The notes: a model not told the origin generated them from the letters alone. A DNA stretch of 64,000 nucleotides from Pseudomonas sp. A-RE-19 (GCF_019956555.1 NZ_JAHBDQ010000021.1:32068-96067); one strand, 5' to 3'. Positions 30,565 to 39,298 are shown, counted from the first letter of the stretch. A program made the numbers and translations.

Positions 30565-30595
30565 ACCTACGAATACTTACCCGCGACCTACGAAT
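30565..30595. promoter_or_regulatory. Two 10-bp direct repeats in the divergent promoter (candidate LuxR-type operator)
   Basis: ACCTACGAAT occurs at 30565-30574 and again at 30586-30595, 21 bases apart (two helical turns), between the binding-protein gene and the LuxR-type gene. Such spacing suits a dimeric activator on one DNA face. A related GACGAAT lies at 30551. Binding is inferred. Confidence 0.45.
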
Positions 30596-30618
30596 CCCTA
30601 ACCCTAAAGGGGTAGAAA

Positions 30619-31410
30619 ATGCCACTCGACCTTCATAGCCTGGCTTGGCACCGATCGATTGGAAAGCTGATCATGCAGTTGAACCGTCCAGAATTCTGGA
30701 GCTCACTTATCCGTACGTTAAATGAATATGTGCAAATCGATAATTGGGCTGTATTAATATTCAGCAACCAACAAGTGCAAGTTGTTAGTCTTCCTGAAGT
30801 AGCAGACGCAGAAGAGATAGATGCGTTCACTCATCGCTACGTGAAGGGACTTTATATGCTGGACCCATTTTATATAGCTAATCGAGAAAACCCACAGAGC
30901 GGTTTTTTTCATATGCTGGATATTGCACCGGAGCACTTCCTTGAAACCGAGTATTACCATCAATACTTCGCACAGTATATCTCTGTCGATGAAGCGCAGT
31001 ACAACGTCCAGCTCGACTCCGATAGAACGCTATGCATTTCCTTTGGTAGTAACGCCCGCTTCAATCAAGAGCAAATAACAATACTTGACATTATCAAGCC
31101 ATGGGTAACTGCATTAATGCATCAACGCATGTGTTTTGAGACTGATGTAGAAAAATCCCCCCCTGAACCAGCTCCATGGCCAGAAACGATTCTCCAGCTT
31201 GGCACACAAATAACAACGCGCGAGAAGGATGTACTCAAACTACTACTTAGCGGTTTTTCCAACAAAGAGATAGCAGGAAAACTTTCCCTGTCGGCAGAAA
31301 CGATAAAAGTCCACCGCCGCAATATTTACGCCAAATTAAACATCAAATCACAACCCGAGTTGTTTGCTCGATTTTTTATGCCAAAACAGGATATCTGCCC
31401 TACAAATTGA
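30619..31410 (+). CDS. LuxR-family transcriptional regulator
   Basis: 263 residues. The C-terminal GerE/LuxR helix-turn-helix is clear (TTREKDVLKLLLSGFSNKE, then KLSLSAETIKVHRRNIYAKL, about residues 197-245). The N-terminal ~180 residues look like a ligand-sensing domain but lack an obvious acyl-homoserine-lactone signature, and no luxI is nearby. It is A+T-rich compared with flanking genes. The divergent polyamine-type binding protein is its likely target. GGGG precedes the ATG by 6 bases. Confidence 0.85.
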   Translation: MPLDLHSLAWHRSIGKLIMQLNRPEFWSSLIRTLNEYVQIDNWAVLIFSNQQVQVVSLPEVADAEEIDAFTHRYVKGLYMLDPFYIANRENPQSGFFHMLDIAPEHFLETEYYHQYFAQYISVDEAQYNVQLDSDRTLCISFGSNARFNQEQITILDIIKPWVTALMHQRMCFETDVEKSPPEPAPWPETILQLGTQITTREKDVLKLLLSGFSNKEIAGKLSLSAETIKVHRRNIYAKLNIKSQPELFARFFMPKQDICPTN

Positions 31411-31428
31411 AGTCAGCGCCTGGCACTT

Positions 31429-32085
31429 TCAGGCCCAAACACTCAACGATGGAATGGCCTGCACTGGTCGCAGCCGCTCAAGCATTTCACCCGTCAACAC
31501 GACCTCATACGTATCCGCCGGCCTACCCCATTGCTCCACAATGACCATGCCGTCAACCAGTACCGCGCCCAAGTCGGTAATCGTATCGGCCAATGCCTCT
31601 ACGATTTGTTGGGTCCGCAACCACACACGATCAGTAATCTCTTTAAGCTCGGCAGTTATGCGCTCGGACGACGCTGGATCCGTATCGGGGTAGGAGATAT
31701 TTCGCAACAAGTGCCGTAACTCCCTTACTTTTGCGTAATCCTGTTCCGCCCCAAGCTCTCCATTCAGGATGGCTGACGCTTTCGATTTATCGACGAGTTT
31801 CCTGGCTGAATGCTTTGCAGGTAATGTCTGACTCATAGCGCCAGCAAAGAGGACGATCAGCCGAGCTTCCAAATGTTCCTTCATTTCTTCTATCGAGGAA
31901 ATTGACCGCATCAAGATAATGGAAGCCCCGGCCTGATGCCTCAAGTCCATGGTGACTTTCAGGGTCACATCACCCGTTTCAAAGCCCAAGGCTCGGGCAA
32001 CCACGTAGTGCCCCATTTCGTGATTCGCAATCTGCAATGCATGTTCCCGTATAGCGGGAGGCATCTTCTTCATCATTCCCATCAT
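31429..32085 (-). CDS. Stand-alone M41 (FtsH)-like zinc peptidase domain protein
   Basis: 218 residues. HEMGH at 22-26 is an HExxH zinc site in the context ANHEMGHYVVARALGF, much like the FtsH AYHEAGHAIV segment. HLEARLIVLFAGAMSQTL follows where FtsH has its Q-x-SLYGGRLAEE helix. GAEQDYAKVRELRHLL (Asp116) aligns by eye with the FtsH GASND third-ligand helix. There is no AAA ATPase domain, membrane helix or signal peptide, so it is a soluble peptidase half only. The exact start is uncertain among clustered ATGs (32085, 32082, 32076, 32073). It is convergent with the LuxR-type gene. Confidence 0.75.
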   Translation of the reverse strand: MMGMMKKMPPAIREHALQIANHEMGHYVVARALGFETGDVTLKVTMDLRHQAGASIILMRSISSIEEMKEHLEARLIVLFAGAMSQTLPAKHSARKLVDKSKASAILNGELGAEQDYAKVRELRHLLRNISYPDTDPASSERITAELKEITDRVWLRTQQIVEALADTITDLGAVLVDGMVIVEQWGRPADTYEVVLTGEMLERLRPVQAIPSLSVWA

Positions 32086-32289
32086 CTCCCGTCACAGCCC
32101 TCCGTTGCGTATTCGACTATGAGAGTAACGGCTCGTGTCCATGCTATCGATGTAGAACTCGTTCCGCATCATTACCCCAGGCATTCCGCCAATCTAAATC
32201 AGTCATCGTTCAAACAACCGCCACGAGCACCGCGCAGGATGTGCCTGTAACATGCCTGCCCATTGCTCTGTACCGCTGGAGATGCCCCT

Positions 32290-32751
32290 TTGCCTGACAC
32301 CCGCCCGCCCGCTCTCGACGAAATCGACCGCCAATTGATCGCGGCCCTGCAGATCAATGCCCGCGAAAGCGTGGCCATGCTCGCCCGCCAGCTGGGGATC
32401 GCCCGCACCACCGTCACGTCGCGCCTGGCACGGCTGGAAAAGGCCAAGGTGATCACCGGTTACGGAGTGCGCCTGGGTCAGCGCGTGGTGGATGGCGGAT
32501 TGCAGGCCTACGTCGGGATTACCGTGCAACCGCGCTCCGGCAAGGAAGTGCTGCGTCGTCTTAGCGCTATGGCTCAGGTTCAGCAGTTGTGTGCGGTAAG
32601 TGGCGAATTTGATTATGTGGCGTGGTTGCGCACCGACTCGCCGGAGCAGCTTGATCAGTTGCTGGATCAGATTGGCAGTGTGGATGGAGTGGAGAAGACG
32701 ACGACTTCGATCATCTTGAGCAGCAAGATTGATCGGGGGCAGCCGGTTTGA
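32290..32751 (+). CDS. Lrp/AsnC family transcriptional regulator
   Basis: 153 residues from TTG 32290, which has GGAG 8 bases upstream; the frame opens at TTG 32263 without such a site. An N-terminal winged HTH (LDEIDRQLIAALQINARES...TVTSRLARLEK) is followed by a RAM ligand domain (LQAYVGITV, CAVSGEFDYVAWL). Family members sense amino acids. It lies just upstream of and codirectional with davB, so it is a good candidate regulator of lysine catabolism. Confidence 0.88.
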   Translation: MPDTRPPALDEIDRQLIAALQINARESVAMLARQLGIARTTVTSRLARLEKAKVITGYGVRLGQRVVDGGLQAYVGITVQPRSGKEVLRRLSAMAQVQQLCAVSGEFDYVAWLRTDSPEQLDQLLDQIGSVDGVEKTTTSIILSSKIDRGQPV

Positions 32752-32789
32752 GTTTCCGCCAATAGGTCTTGGGTGTCTGGTCGGGCCTC

Positions 32790-32814
32790 TTCGCGGGCGA
32801 GCCTCGCTCCTACA
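32790..32814. repeat. Single REP-type arm (family B)
   Basis: A 25-base sequence (core GGGCGAGCCTCGCTCCTACA) matches the arms at 43284-43349 and 48291-48379 with one or two changes, but has no inverted partner nearby. It lies between the lrp-type gene and davB. Confidence 0.7.
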
Positions 32815-32966
32815 CTATGTAGCGACTCATCGTCATATTGATCAGACAACTGGCAAAACGACGACACATTGCGTCTTATTAACGTGTTCTACGCTCTCTA
32901 GAATGGCTGCCATCTTTTCCTATACTCAGACGCGTACCCTGCGTCAGGTCGCCAGCAAGGTCAGCC

Positions 32967-34649
32967 ATGAACAAGAACAATCGCCATCCTGCAGACGGTA
33001 AAAAACCGGTCACCATTTTCGGCCCGGACTTTCCTTTCGCTTTCGACGACTGGATCGAGCACCCGGCCGGGCTGGGCAGCATTCCGGCACACAATCACGG
33101 CGCCGAGGTGGCGATTGTCGGGGCTGGCATTGCAGGCTTGGTGGCCGCCTACGAATTGATGAAGCTGGGCCTCAAACCCGTCGTCTATGAAGCCTCGAAG
33201 ATGGGCGGTCGTCTGCGCTCCCAGGCGTTCAACGGCGCCGAAGGCATCATCGCCGAACTCGGCGGCATGCGTTTCCCGGTGTCGTCCACCGCGTTTTATC
33301 ACTACGTCGACAAGCTCGGCCTCCAGACCAAGCCCTTCCCGAACCCGCTGACACCCGCTTCGGGCAGCACGGTGATCGATCTGGAAGGCAAAACCCATTA
33401 CGCACAGAAACTGGCGGATCTTCCTGCACTGTTCCAGGAAGTCGCTGACGCCTGGGCGGATGCTCTGGAAGACGGTTCGCGCTTCGGCGAAATCCAGCAA
33501 GCCATCCGCGACCGCGACGTGCCACGCCTCAAGGAACTGTGGAATACCCTGGTGCCACTGTGGGACGACCGCACGTTCTACGATTTCGTCGCCACCTCCA
33601 AAGCCTTCGCCAAGCTTTCGTTCCATCACCGCGAAGTATTCGGCCAAGTCGGTTTCGGTACTGGCGGCTGGGACTCGGACTTCCCCAACTCGATGCTGGA
33701 AATCTTCCGCGTGGTGATGACCAACTGCGACGATCACCAGCACTTGGTGGTCGGTGGCGTGGAACAAGTGCCGCTGGGCATCTGGCGCCATGTGCCGGAG
33801 CGTTGCGTGCACTGGCCTGAAGGCACCAGCCTCAGCTCGCTGCACAGGGGGGCTCCGCGCTCCGGCGTGAAAAAAATTGCCCATGCCGCGAATGGCCGCT
33901 TTGCGGTCACCGATAACTATGGCGACACACGCGAATACGCGGCGGTACTGACCACCTGCCAGAGCTGGCTGCTGACCACCCAGATCGAATGCGACGAAAC
34001 CCTGTTCTCGCAAAAGATGTGGATGGCCCTGGACCGCACCCGCTACATGCAATCGTCGAAGACATTCGTGATGGTCGATCGCCCATTCTGGAAGGACAAG
34101 GACCCGGAAACCGGTCGCGACCTGATGAGCATGACCCTCACCGATCGCCTGACCCGCGGCACTTATTTATTCGACAACGGCGACGACAAGCCCGGCGTGA
34201 TTTGCCTGTCGTACTCGTGGATGAGCGACGCGCTGAAAATGCTCCCGCACCCGGTGGAAAAACGCGTGAAGCTGGCATTGGACGCGCTGAAGAAGATCTA
34301 CCCGAAAGTCGACATTGCCGCGCGAATCATCGGCGATCCGATCACTGTGTCGTGGGAAGCCGACCCGCATTTCCTCGGGGCCTTCAAAGGCGCCCTGCCC
34401 GGCCACTACCGCTACAACCAGCGCATGTACGCGCACTTCATGCAAGACGACATGCCAGCCGAGCAACGCGGGATCTTCATCGCCGGCGACGACGTTTCGT
34501 GGACGCCGGCCTGGGTTGAAGGCGCGGTGCAGACGTCGCTCAACGCGGTGTGGGGGATCATGAAACACTTCGGCGGTGAAACTCACGCCGAAAACCCCGG
34601 TCCAGGAGATGTGTTCAACGAGATCGGTCCGATCGCCCTGCCCGAGTAA
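32967..34649 (+). CDS. davB: L-lysine 2-monooxygenase DavB (flavin amine oxidase family)
   Basis: 560 residues. The FAD Rossmann motif VAIVGAGIAGLVAAYE (GAGIAG at residues 52-57) is followed by the GGRLRS and ELGGMRFP flavin-contact motifs, and FIAGDDVSWTPAWVEGA ends the FAD domain. Tryptophan 2-monooxygenase has the same fold, but davA follows after 12 bases, which makes lysine the likely substrate: lysine to 5-aminovaleramide with CO2 release. This begins the aminovalerate route of lysine degradation known in P. putida. Substrate is inferred from context. Confidence 0.88.
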   Translation: MNKNNRHPADGKKPVTIFGPDFPFAFDDWIEHPAGLGSIPAHNHGAEVAIVGAGIAGLVAAYELMKLGLKPVVYEASKMGGRLRSQAFNGAEGIIAELGGMRFPVSSTAFYHYVDKLGLQTKPFPNPLTPASGSTVIDLEGKTHYAQKLADLPALFQEVADAWADALEDGSRFGEIQQAIRDRDVPRLKELWNTLVPLWDDRTFYDFVATSKAFAKLSFHHREVFGQVGFGTGGWDSDFPNSMLEIFRVVMTNCDDHQHLVVGGVEQVPLGIWRHVPERCVHWPEGTSLSSLHRGAPRSGVKKIAHAANGRFAVTDNYGDTREYAAVLTTCQSWLLTTQIECDETLFSQKMWMALDRTRYMQSSKTFVMVDRPFWKDKDPETGRDLMSMTLTDRLTRGTYLFDNGDDKPGVICLSYSWMSDALKMLPHPVEKRVKLALDALKKIYPKVDIAARIIGDPITVSWEADPHFLGAFKGALPGHYRYNQRMYAHFMQDDMPAEQRGIFIAGDDVSWTPAWVEGAVQTSLNAVWGIMKHFGGETHAENPGPGDVFNEIGPIALPE

Positions 34650-34661
34650 GAGGAATCCGAA

Positions 34662-35456
34662 ATGCGCGTAGCCCTTTACCAATGCCCACCGCAGCCCCTG
34701 GATGTCGCAGGTAATCTGCAACGCCTGCATCAACTGGCGCTGGAGGCCAAGGGCGCGGACTTGCTGGTGCTGCCGGAGATGTTCCTGACCGGCTATAACA
34801 TCGGCATCGATGCGGTCAGCGTGCTGGCGGAGGTGCACAACGGTGAATCGGCGCAGCAAATCGCGCGCATTGCCAAAGCGACGGGGATCGCCATTTTGTA
34901 TGGCTACCCGGAGCGTACCGAAGACGGGCAGATCTACAACGCCGTGCAGTTGATCGACGCCAATGGCGAGCGGTTGTGCAACTACCGCAAGACTCACCTG
35001 TTCGGCGATCTAGATCACTCGATGTTCAGCGCCGGGCCGGATGAGTTTCCGCTGGTTGAACTCAACGGCTGGAAGCTTGGCTTTTTGATCTGCTACGACC
35101 TGGAGTTCCCGGAAAACGCCCGGCGTCTGGCCTTGGCCGGCGCTGAGCTGATTCTGGTGCCGACGGCGAACATGATTCCCTACGATTTCATCGCCGACGT
35201 CACCGTTCGGGCACGGGCCTTCGAAAACCAGTGTTATGTGGCCTACGCCAACTACTGCGGGCACGAAGGCGAGATCCAGTATTGCGGCCAGAGCAGCATC
35301 GCCGCGCCGGATGGCAGCCGCATCGCCCAGGCCGGTCTTGATGAAGCACTGATTGTCGGTGAACTGGATCGTCAGCTGATGATCGATTCCCGCGCCGCCA
35401 ATCGCTACTTCATCGATCGCCGTCCAGAGCTTTACGGCGAGCTGAACAAGCGCTGA
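34662..35456 (+). CDS. davA: 5-aminopentanamidase (delta-aminovaleramidase) DavA
   Basis: 264 residues of the nitrilase superfamily with the full catalytic triad: Glu39 (LPEMF), Lys110 (YRKTHLFGDLD) and Cys144 (ICYDLEFPE). It hydrolyses 5-aminovaleramide made by DavB to 5-aminovalerate. It is 12 bases after davB, clearly one transcript. The davDT genes for the next steps are not in the window. Confidence 0.9.
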   Translation: MRVALYQCPPQPLDVAGNLQRLHQLALEAKGADLLVLPEMFLTGYNIGIDAVSVLAEVHNGESAQQIARIAKATGIAILYGYPERTEDGQIYNAVQLIDANGERLCNYRKTHLFGDLDHSMFSAGPDEFPLVELNGWKLGFLICYDLEFPENARRLALAGAELILVPTANMIPYDFIADVTVRARAFENQCYVAYANYCGHEGEIQYCGQSSIAAPDGSRIAQAGLDEALIVGELDRQLMIDSRAANRYFIDRRPELYGELNKR

Positions 35457-35512
35457 TCCACTTAGCCCCCCTAATCCGCTAGCATTAGCGCTTCTCTGTT
35501 CTGGAAGTGCTC

Positions 35513-37945
35513 ATGCCTGCGCTGAATCCCCCCCGCCTTCACACTGAAACCCTGGCCAACGGCTTGCGGGTGACGCTGCGTCATGCGCCCGGTTTGAAGC
35601 GCAGTGCCGCTGCCTTGCGGGTCGCTGCCGGCAGTCATGACGTGCCACTGGCCTGGCCGGGGCTGGCGCACTTTCTTGAGCATTTGCTGTTTCTGGGCAC
35701 AGAGCGCTTTCCCGCGGAGCAAGGGCTGATGGCCTACGTGCAAGGTCATGGCGGGCAAGTAAATGCGCGAACCAGCGAACGTACGACGGACTTCTTTTTC
35801 GAGCTGCCACCTCAGGCGTTTAGGGGTGGGCTGGAGCGTCTGTCAGACATGCTCGCTCATCCGCGTATGAATCCGGACGATCAGCGGCGGGAACGGGAAG
35901 TGCTGCACGCCGAATTTGTCGCCTGGTCGCGGGATGCGACGGCCCAACAGCAATTTGCGTTATTTGATGGGCTCTCGGCGGCTCATCCATTGCGGGCATT
36001 TCATGCTGGAAACCGCTACAGCCTGCCGGTGCCGCAGCCCGAGTTTCAGCAAGCGCTGAAGGATTTCCATCAGCGGTTTTACCAGACCGGGCAGATGACG
36101 CTGAGCCTGGCCGGGCCGCACAGTCTCGATGAATTGAAGGAGATGGCGCAGGCGTTTGCCATTTCCCCTGGCGAGAAAGTCCCTCAGACAAAACCCACCC
36201 TGTTGATGAATTCTTCAGACAATAGTTATCAACAGACTGGAGAGCGTCGGCTGGATCTGCTGTTCGCCTTCGAAGCACTGCCCGACTCATCGCCCGAAGC
36301 GCTGGCGTTCCTGTGCCACTGGCTGAACGCCGAAAAACCCGGCGGCCTGTTGGCACTGCTGCAAGACTCTGGGCTGGCAGACAACCTGAAAGCCGCGCCG
36401 CTCTATCACTACGCCGGCCAAGCCTTGTTGCACATCGAATTCACACGGCCCGCCCATGCCATGCAACCGGACAACGTGATCCGCGAACGGCTTCTGGATT
36501 GGCTGGGCTTCTTTGCCTCCCATCGGGATTGGGCCCAATTGCGCGAAGAATACTCAGCCCTGCTGCAACGCCAACAGCAAGTCAGCAGCGCCTTGCAACT
36601 GGCCCAACGAGACCGCGAACAGCTTGAAGCCGGGCTGTCCGAACAGGGCGTTGTCGCCCTCAAGGCAATCCTCAAACAAATCGGCGCTGTGGATAACTTC
36701 ACCGGCCAGTGGCAGCTGCCGACCCCCAACCCGTTTTTGCGCGCCGAGACTCCAGCCCCGAATGCCGGATTGATTCGCGGCCAAACCAGCGCCCACCGCG
36801 GCCTGCGGACTTTTGCTCAGGATCGCTCACGCAGTCGCCGCGAACGATCGCCGATGCAGTTCAGTCAGGCGTTGCCGGATAACACAGATGAAGGTGCGGT
36901 TTATCTGCGCTGGCGCCTGGAGTGCGCACCTCACCGCCGCCTTCAGTCGAGCCTGGAAAACCACCTGCGCCCGTTGCGCGAAGATGCACGTCAGGCCGGT
37001 GTCGACGTTTCCTTCAGCGCATCGGGCAATGAATGGCTGTTGAAAATGACGGGCCTGCAGGAACCGATGCCGACCATCCTCGAGCATGCGCTGAAAGAAC
37101 TGACAAACCCTGATGCCCGCTTCTTACAGGAAGAACCGACAGTCATTGCGTTGATGCCGATTCGACAGCTGCTCAAGGCATTGCCCGACCTATGCCTTGA
37201 GCACAGCGTGGCCTCAGATGACCTACAGCAACTCTGGTCGAACGCACGCTGGGATGGCCTGGCGGCAGGCCTGTCTGCCCAGACACAAGCCGTGATGGGG
37301 CTTGCCTTGAGTCGTATTCCCGGCACTGCGGACAGTCAACTGACGCCGTCTGCGTCGATTTGCTCGCAGCGTCTCTGGAGTACCGTCGCCACCGAATCCA
37401 GCGAACATGCGCTGTTGCTCTTTTGTCCGACAGCAACCCATGACATCGCTGATGAAGCCGCTTGGCGTTTGCTCGCGCACGTGTGCCAGACGCCGTTCTA
37501 CCAGCGCTTGCGGGTGGAGCTACAGCTCGGTTACGCCGTATTCAGCGGACTACGCCAGATAAACGGTCAGACCGGGCTGCTGTTTGGCGTGCAATCGCCG
37601 AGCATCGCGCCTCTGGACCTGCTGGAGCATATCGAGCAGTTCCTCAGCGGATTGGCAGGGATGATCGAAAGCATCAATGACGCAACCTTCATCGCTCAGC
37701 GCCAAGCCTTGGCCGATCAATTCGATAACGAGGCGCTGCCCAATGCCCAAGCCGCCGATCTGATCTGGCAGGGCAAACTGGCCGGCCACTCGTCGGATTA
37801 CCTGAAGCGTCTGCCTCAGGCGATTCTCATGATCGACCGTGAAGCCCTGGTAGCGGCGGCACAACGACTGAATCGGGCCGACGGTGGATGGCGTTGTCTG
37901 GCCAGCGGACCGTGCCCGCCTACACTTTGGCAAGTGGCAAAATGA
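35513..37945 (+). CDS. pqqF: PQQ biosynthesis zinc peptidase PqqF
   Basis: 810 residues from ATG 35513 (GGAA 6 bases upstream; the frame also opens at GTG 35507). It is an M16 pitrilysin-type protease with the inverted zinc motif HFLEH (His53, Glu56, His57), a distal EREVLHAEF ligand helix, and a second inactive-looking half. It is thought to cut the modified PqqA precursor. In Pseudomonas pqqF precedes pqqA, as here. Confidence 0.9.
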   Translation: MPALNPPRLHTETLANGLRVTLRHAPGLKRSAAALRVAAGSHDVPLAWPGLAHFLEHLLFLGTERFPAEQGLMAYVQGHGGQVNARTSERTTDFFFELPPQAFRGGLERLSDMLAHPRMNPDDQRREREVLHAEFVAWSRDATAQQQFALFDGLSAAHPLRAFHAGNRYSLPVPQPEFQQALKDFHQRFYQTGQMTLSLAGPHSLDELKEMAQAFAISPGEKVPQTKPTLLMNSSDNSYQQTGERRLDLLFAFEALPDSSPEALAFLCHWLNAEKPGGLLALLQDSGLADNLKAAPLYHYAGQALLHIEFTRPAHAMQPDNVIRERLLDWLGFFASHRDWAQLREEYSALLQRQQQVSSALQLAQRDREQLEAGLSEQGVVALKAILKQIGAVDNFTGQWQLPTPNPFLRAETPAPNAGLIRGQTSAHRGLRTFAQDRSRSRRERSPMQFSQALPDNTDEGAVYLRWRLECAPHRRLQSSLENHLRPLREDARQAGVDVSFSASGNEWLLKMTGLQEPMPTILEHALKELTNPDARFLQEEPTVIALMPIRQLLKALPDLCLEHSVASDDLQQLWSNARWDGLAAGLSAQTQAVMGLALSRIPGTADSQLTPSASICSQRLWSTVATESSEHALLLFCPTATHDIADEAAWRLLAHVCQTPFYQRLRVELQLGYAVFSGLRQINGQTGLLFGVQSPSIAPLDLLEHIEQFLSGLAGMIESINDATFIAQRQALADQFDNEALPNAQAADLIWQGKLAGHSSDYLKRLPQAILMIDREALVAAAQRLNRADGGWRCLASGPCPPTLWQVAK

Positions 37946-38046
37946 TCATTACCTGCGCTGCAATTAGCTTTCTCAAAGATTCGTGGCCAATCGCTCTGTA
38001 ATTTTGAGTAACATAGCCGCCTAACTATCTGAACATCTCCAACTGG

Positions 38047-38087
38047 AGGTGGACTATATGTATAGGTCTCAACTGTCCCATCCACCT
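38047..38087 (+). other. Inverted repeat in the pqqA leader
   Basis: AGGTGGA (38047-38053) pairs with TCCACCT (38081-38087) ending just before the pqqA ribosome binding site AAGGAG (38089-38094). It could affect pqqA mRNA stability or translation. Confidence 0.4.
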
Positions 38088-38101
38088 GAAGGAGCGCTCT
38101 T

Positions 38102-38176
38102 ATGTCCTGGTCCAAACCTGCTTACACCGACCTGCGTATCGGCTTTGAAGTCACCATGTACTTCGCAAGCCGCTAA
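38102..38176 (+). CDS. pqqA: PQQ precursor peptide PqqA
   Basis: A 24-residue peptide, MSWSKPAYTDLRIGFEVTMY plus FASR. Glu16 and Tyr20 are the residues cross-linked and converted to PQQ; the E-V-T-M-Y spacing is exact. AAGGAG lies 7 bases upstream. It is flanked by a leader inverted repeat and a strong terminator, which fits the need for far more precursor than enzyme. Confidence 0.95.
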   Translation: MSWSKPAYTDLRIGFEVTMYFASR

Positions 38177-38206
38177 GCTCTGCCGTCTGGTAGAGAATGC
38201 AGTGCT

Positions 38207-38237
38207 ACGCCTCGGCTCGCCGGGGCGTTTTTATTTT
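38207..38237 (+). terminator. Intrinsic (probably leaky) terminator between pqqA and pqqB
   Basis: ACGCCTCGGC (38207-38216) pairs with GCCGGGGCGT (38219-38228), one G-T wobble, followed by TTTTTATTTT. It lies 30 bases after the pqqA stop and 24 before pqqB. Readthrough would be required to express pqqB-E unless they have their own promoter. Confidence 0.85.
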
Positions 38238-38260
38238 CAGCTTTCAATGATGGAGCGGCC

Positions 38261-39172
38261 ATGTTTGTCCAGATTCTAGGTTCCGCCGCCGGCGGCGGTT
38301 TCCCTCAGTGGAACTGCAACTGCGTGAACTGCGCAGGTTTTCGCGACGGCAGCCTGCGGGCCGTGGCACGTACCCAGTCGTCCATCGCGATTTCCGATGA
38401 CGGCGTGAACTGGGTGCTGTGCAATGCTTCGCCGGACATCCGCGCCCAGCTCCAGAGTTTCGCGCCGATGCAGCCAGGTCGCGCACTGCGTGATACCGGC
38501 ATCAGCGCAATCATCCTGATGGACAGCCAGATCGATCACACCACCGGCCTGCTCAGCCTGCGCGAAGGTTGCCCGCATCAGGTCTGGTGCACCGACATGG
38601 TCCACGAAGACCTGAGCACCGGTTTCCCATTGTTCACCATGCTGACTCACTGGAATGGCGGATTGAACTGGAACCGCATCGAACTCGACCAGAGCTTCAC
38701 CGTCCCGGCCTGCCCGAACCTGCGCTTCACCCCGCTCCCCCTGCGCAGCGCCGCCCCTCCGTACTCGCCGCATCGCTTCGACCCGCACCCGGGCGACAAC
38801 ATCGGCCTGATCGTCGAAGACCTGAGCACCGGCGGCAAACTGTTCTATGCCCCGGGCCTGGGCAAGGTCGACGCATCGCTGATGAAGATCATGGCCAGCA
38901 GCGATTGCCTGTTGGTGGATGGCACGATGTGGGACGACGATGAAATGCAGCGCCGTGGTGTCGGCACGCGCACTGGCCGGGAAATGGGCCACCTGGCGCA
39001 GAACGGCCCCGGCGGCATGCTCGAAGTGCTGGAACAATTGCCCAAGCTGCGCAAAGTGCTTATCCACATCAACAACACCAACCCGATTCTCGATGAGGAT
39101 TCGCCGGAGCGTGCTGAATTGGCGCGGCGTAATGTTGAAGTGGCGTATGACGGCATGAGTATTGTGCTGTAG
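38261..39172 (+). CDS. pqqB: PQQ biosynthesis protein PqqB
   Basis: 303 residues of the metallo-beta-lactamase fold. The CxCxxC zinc site is Cys19, Cys21 and Cys24 (WNCNCVNC). The family block DSQIDHTTGLLSLRE contains the metallo-hydrolase histidine region. PqqB is reported to hydroxylate the tyrosine-derived intermediate. It starts after the pqqA terminator and is followed by a REP doublet before pqqC. Confidence 0.94.
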   Translation: MFVQILGSAAGGGFPQWNCNCVNCAGFRDGSLRAVARTQSSIAISDDGVNWVLCNASPDIRAQLQSFAPMQPGRALRDTGISAIILMDSQIDHTTGLLSLREGCPHQVWCTDMVHEDLSTGFPLFTMLTHWNGGLNWNRIELDQSFTVPACPNLRFTPLPLRSAAPPYSPHRFDPHPGDNIGLIVEDLSTGGKLFYAPGLGKVDASLMKIMASSDCLLVDGTMWDDDEMQRRGVGTRTGREMGHLAQNGPGGMLEVLEQLPKLRKVLIHINNTNPILDEDSPERAELARRNVEVAYDGMSIVL

Positions 39173-39184
39173 CGGATGCCCCCA

Positions 39185-39246
39185 TCGCGGGCAGCCACGC
39201 TCCTACAGTGATCGCGTGTTCCTGTGGGAGCGTGGCTTGCCCGCGA
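39185..39246. repeat. REP-type inverted repeat pair within the pqq cluster
   Basis: Arms 39185-39207 and 39223-39246 (core GGGAGCGTGGCTTGCCCGCG) pair with a 15-base loop. It is a variant of family B located between pqqB and pqqC, a possible mRNA-stability boundary inside the operon. Confidence 0.85.
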
Positions 39247-39298
39247 TGACGCCAGATTAGACGCCGCAAATCCAACGGTTATTCCCCGGAGAACCGCA

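Noticed and set aside
30619..31410. Acyl-homoserine-lactone receptor (quorum sensing)
   Set aside because: The C-terminal domain is LuxR type but no luxI-type gene is nearby and the N-terminal domain has no clear autoinducer-binding signature.
28604..32260. Integrative element with attachment-site duplication at the tRNA
   Set aside because: I could find no second copy of the tRNA 3' end and no integrase or transposase gene, so only a compositional island is claimed.
38049..38279. 76-codon frame spanning pqqA in another frame
   Set aside because: It runs through pqqA, the terminator and the pqqB start; pqqA itself explains the region.
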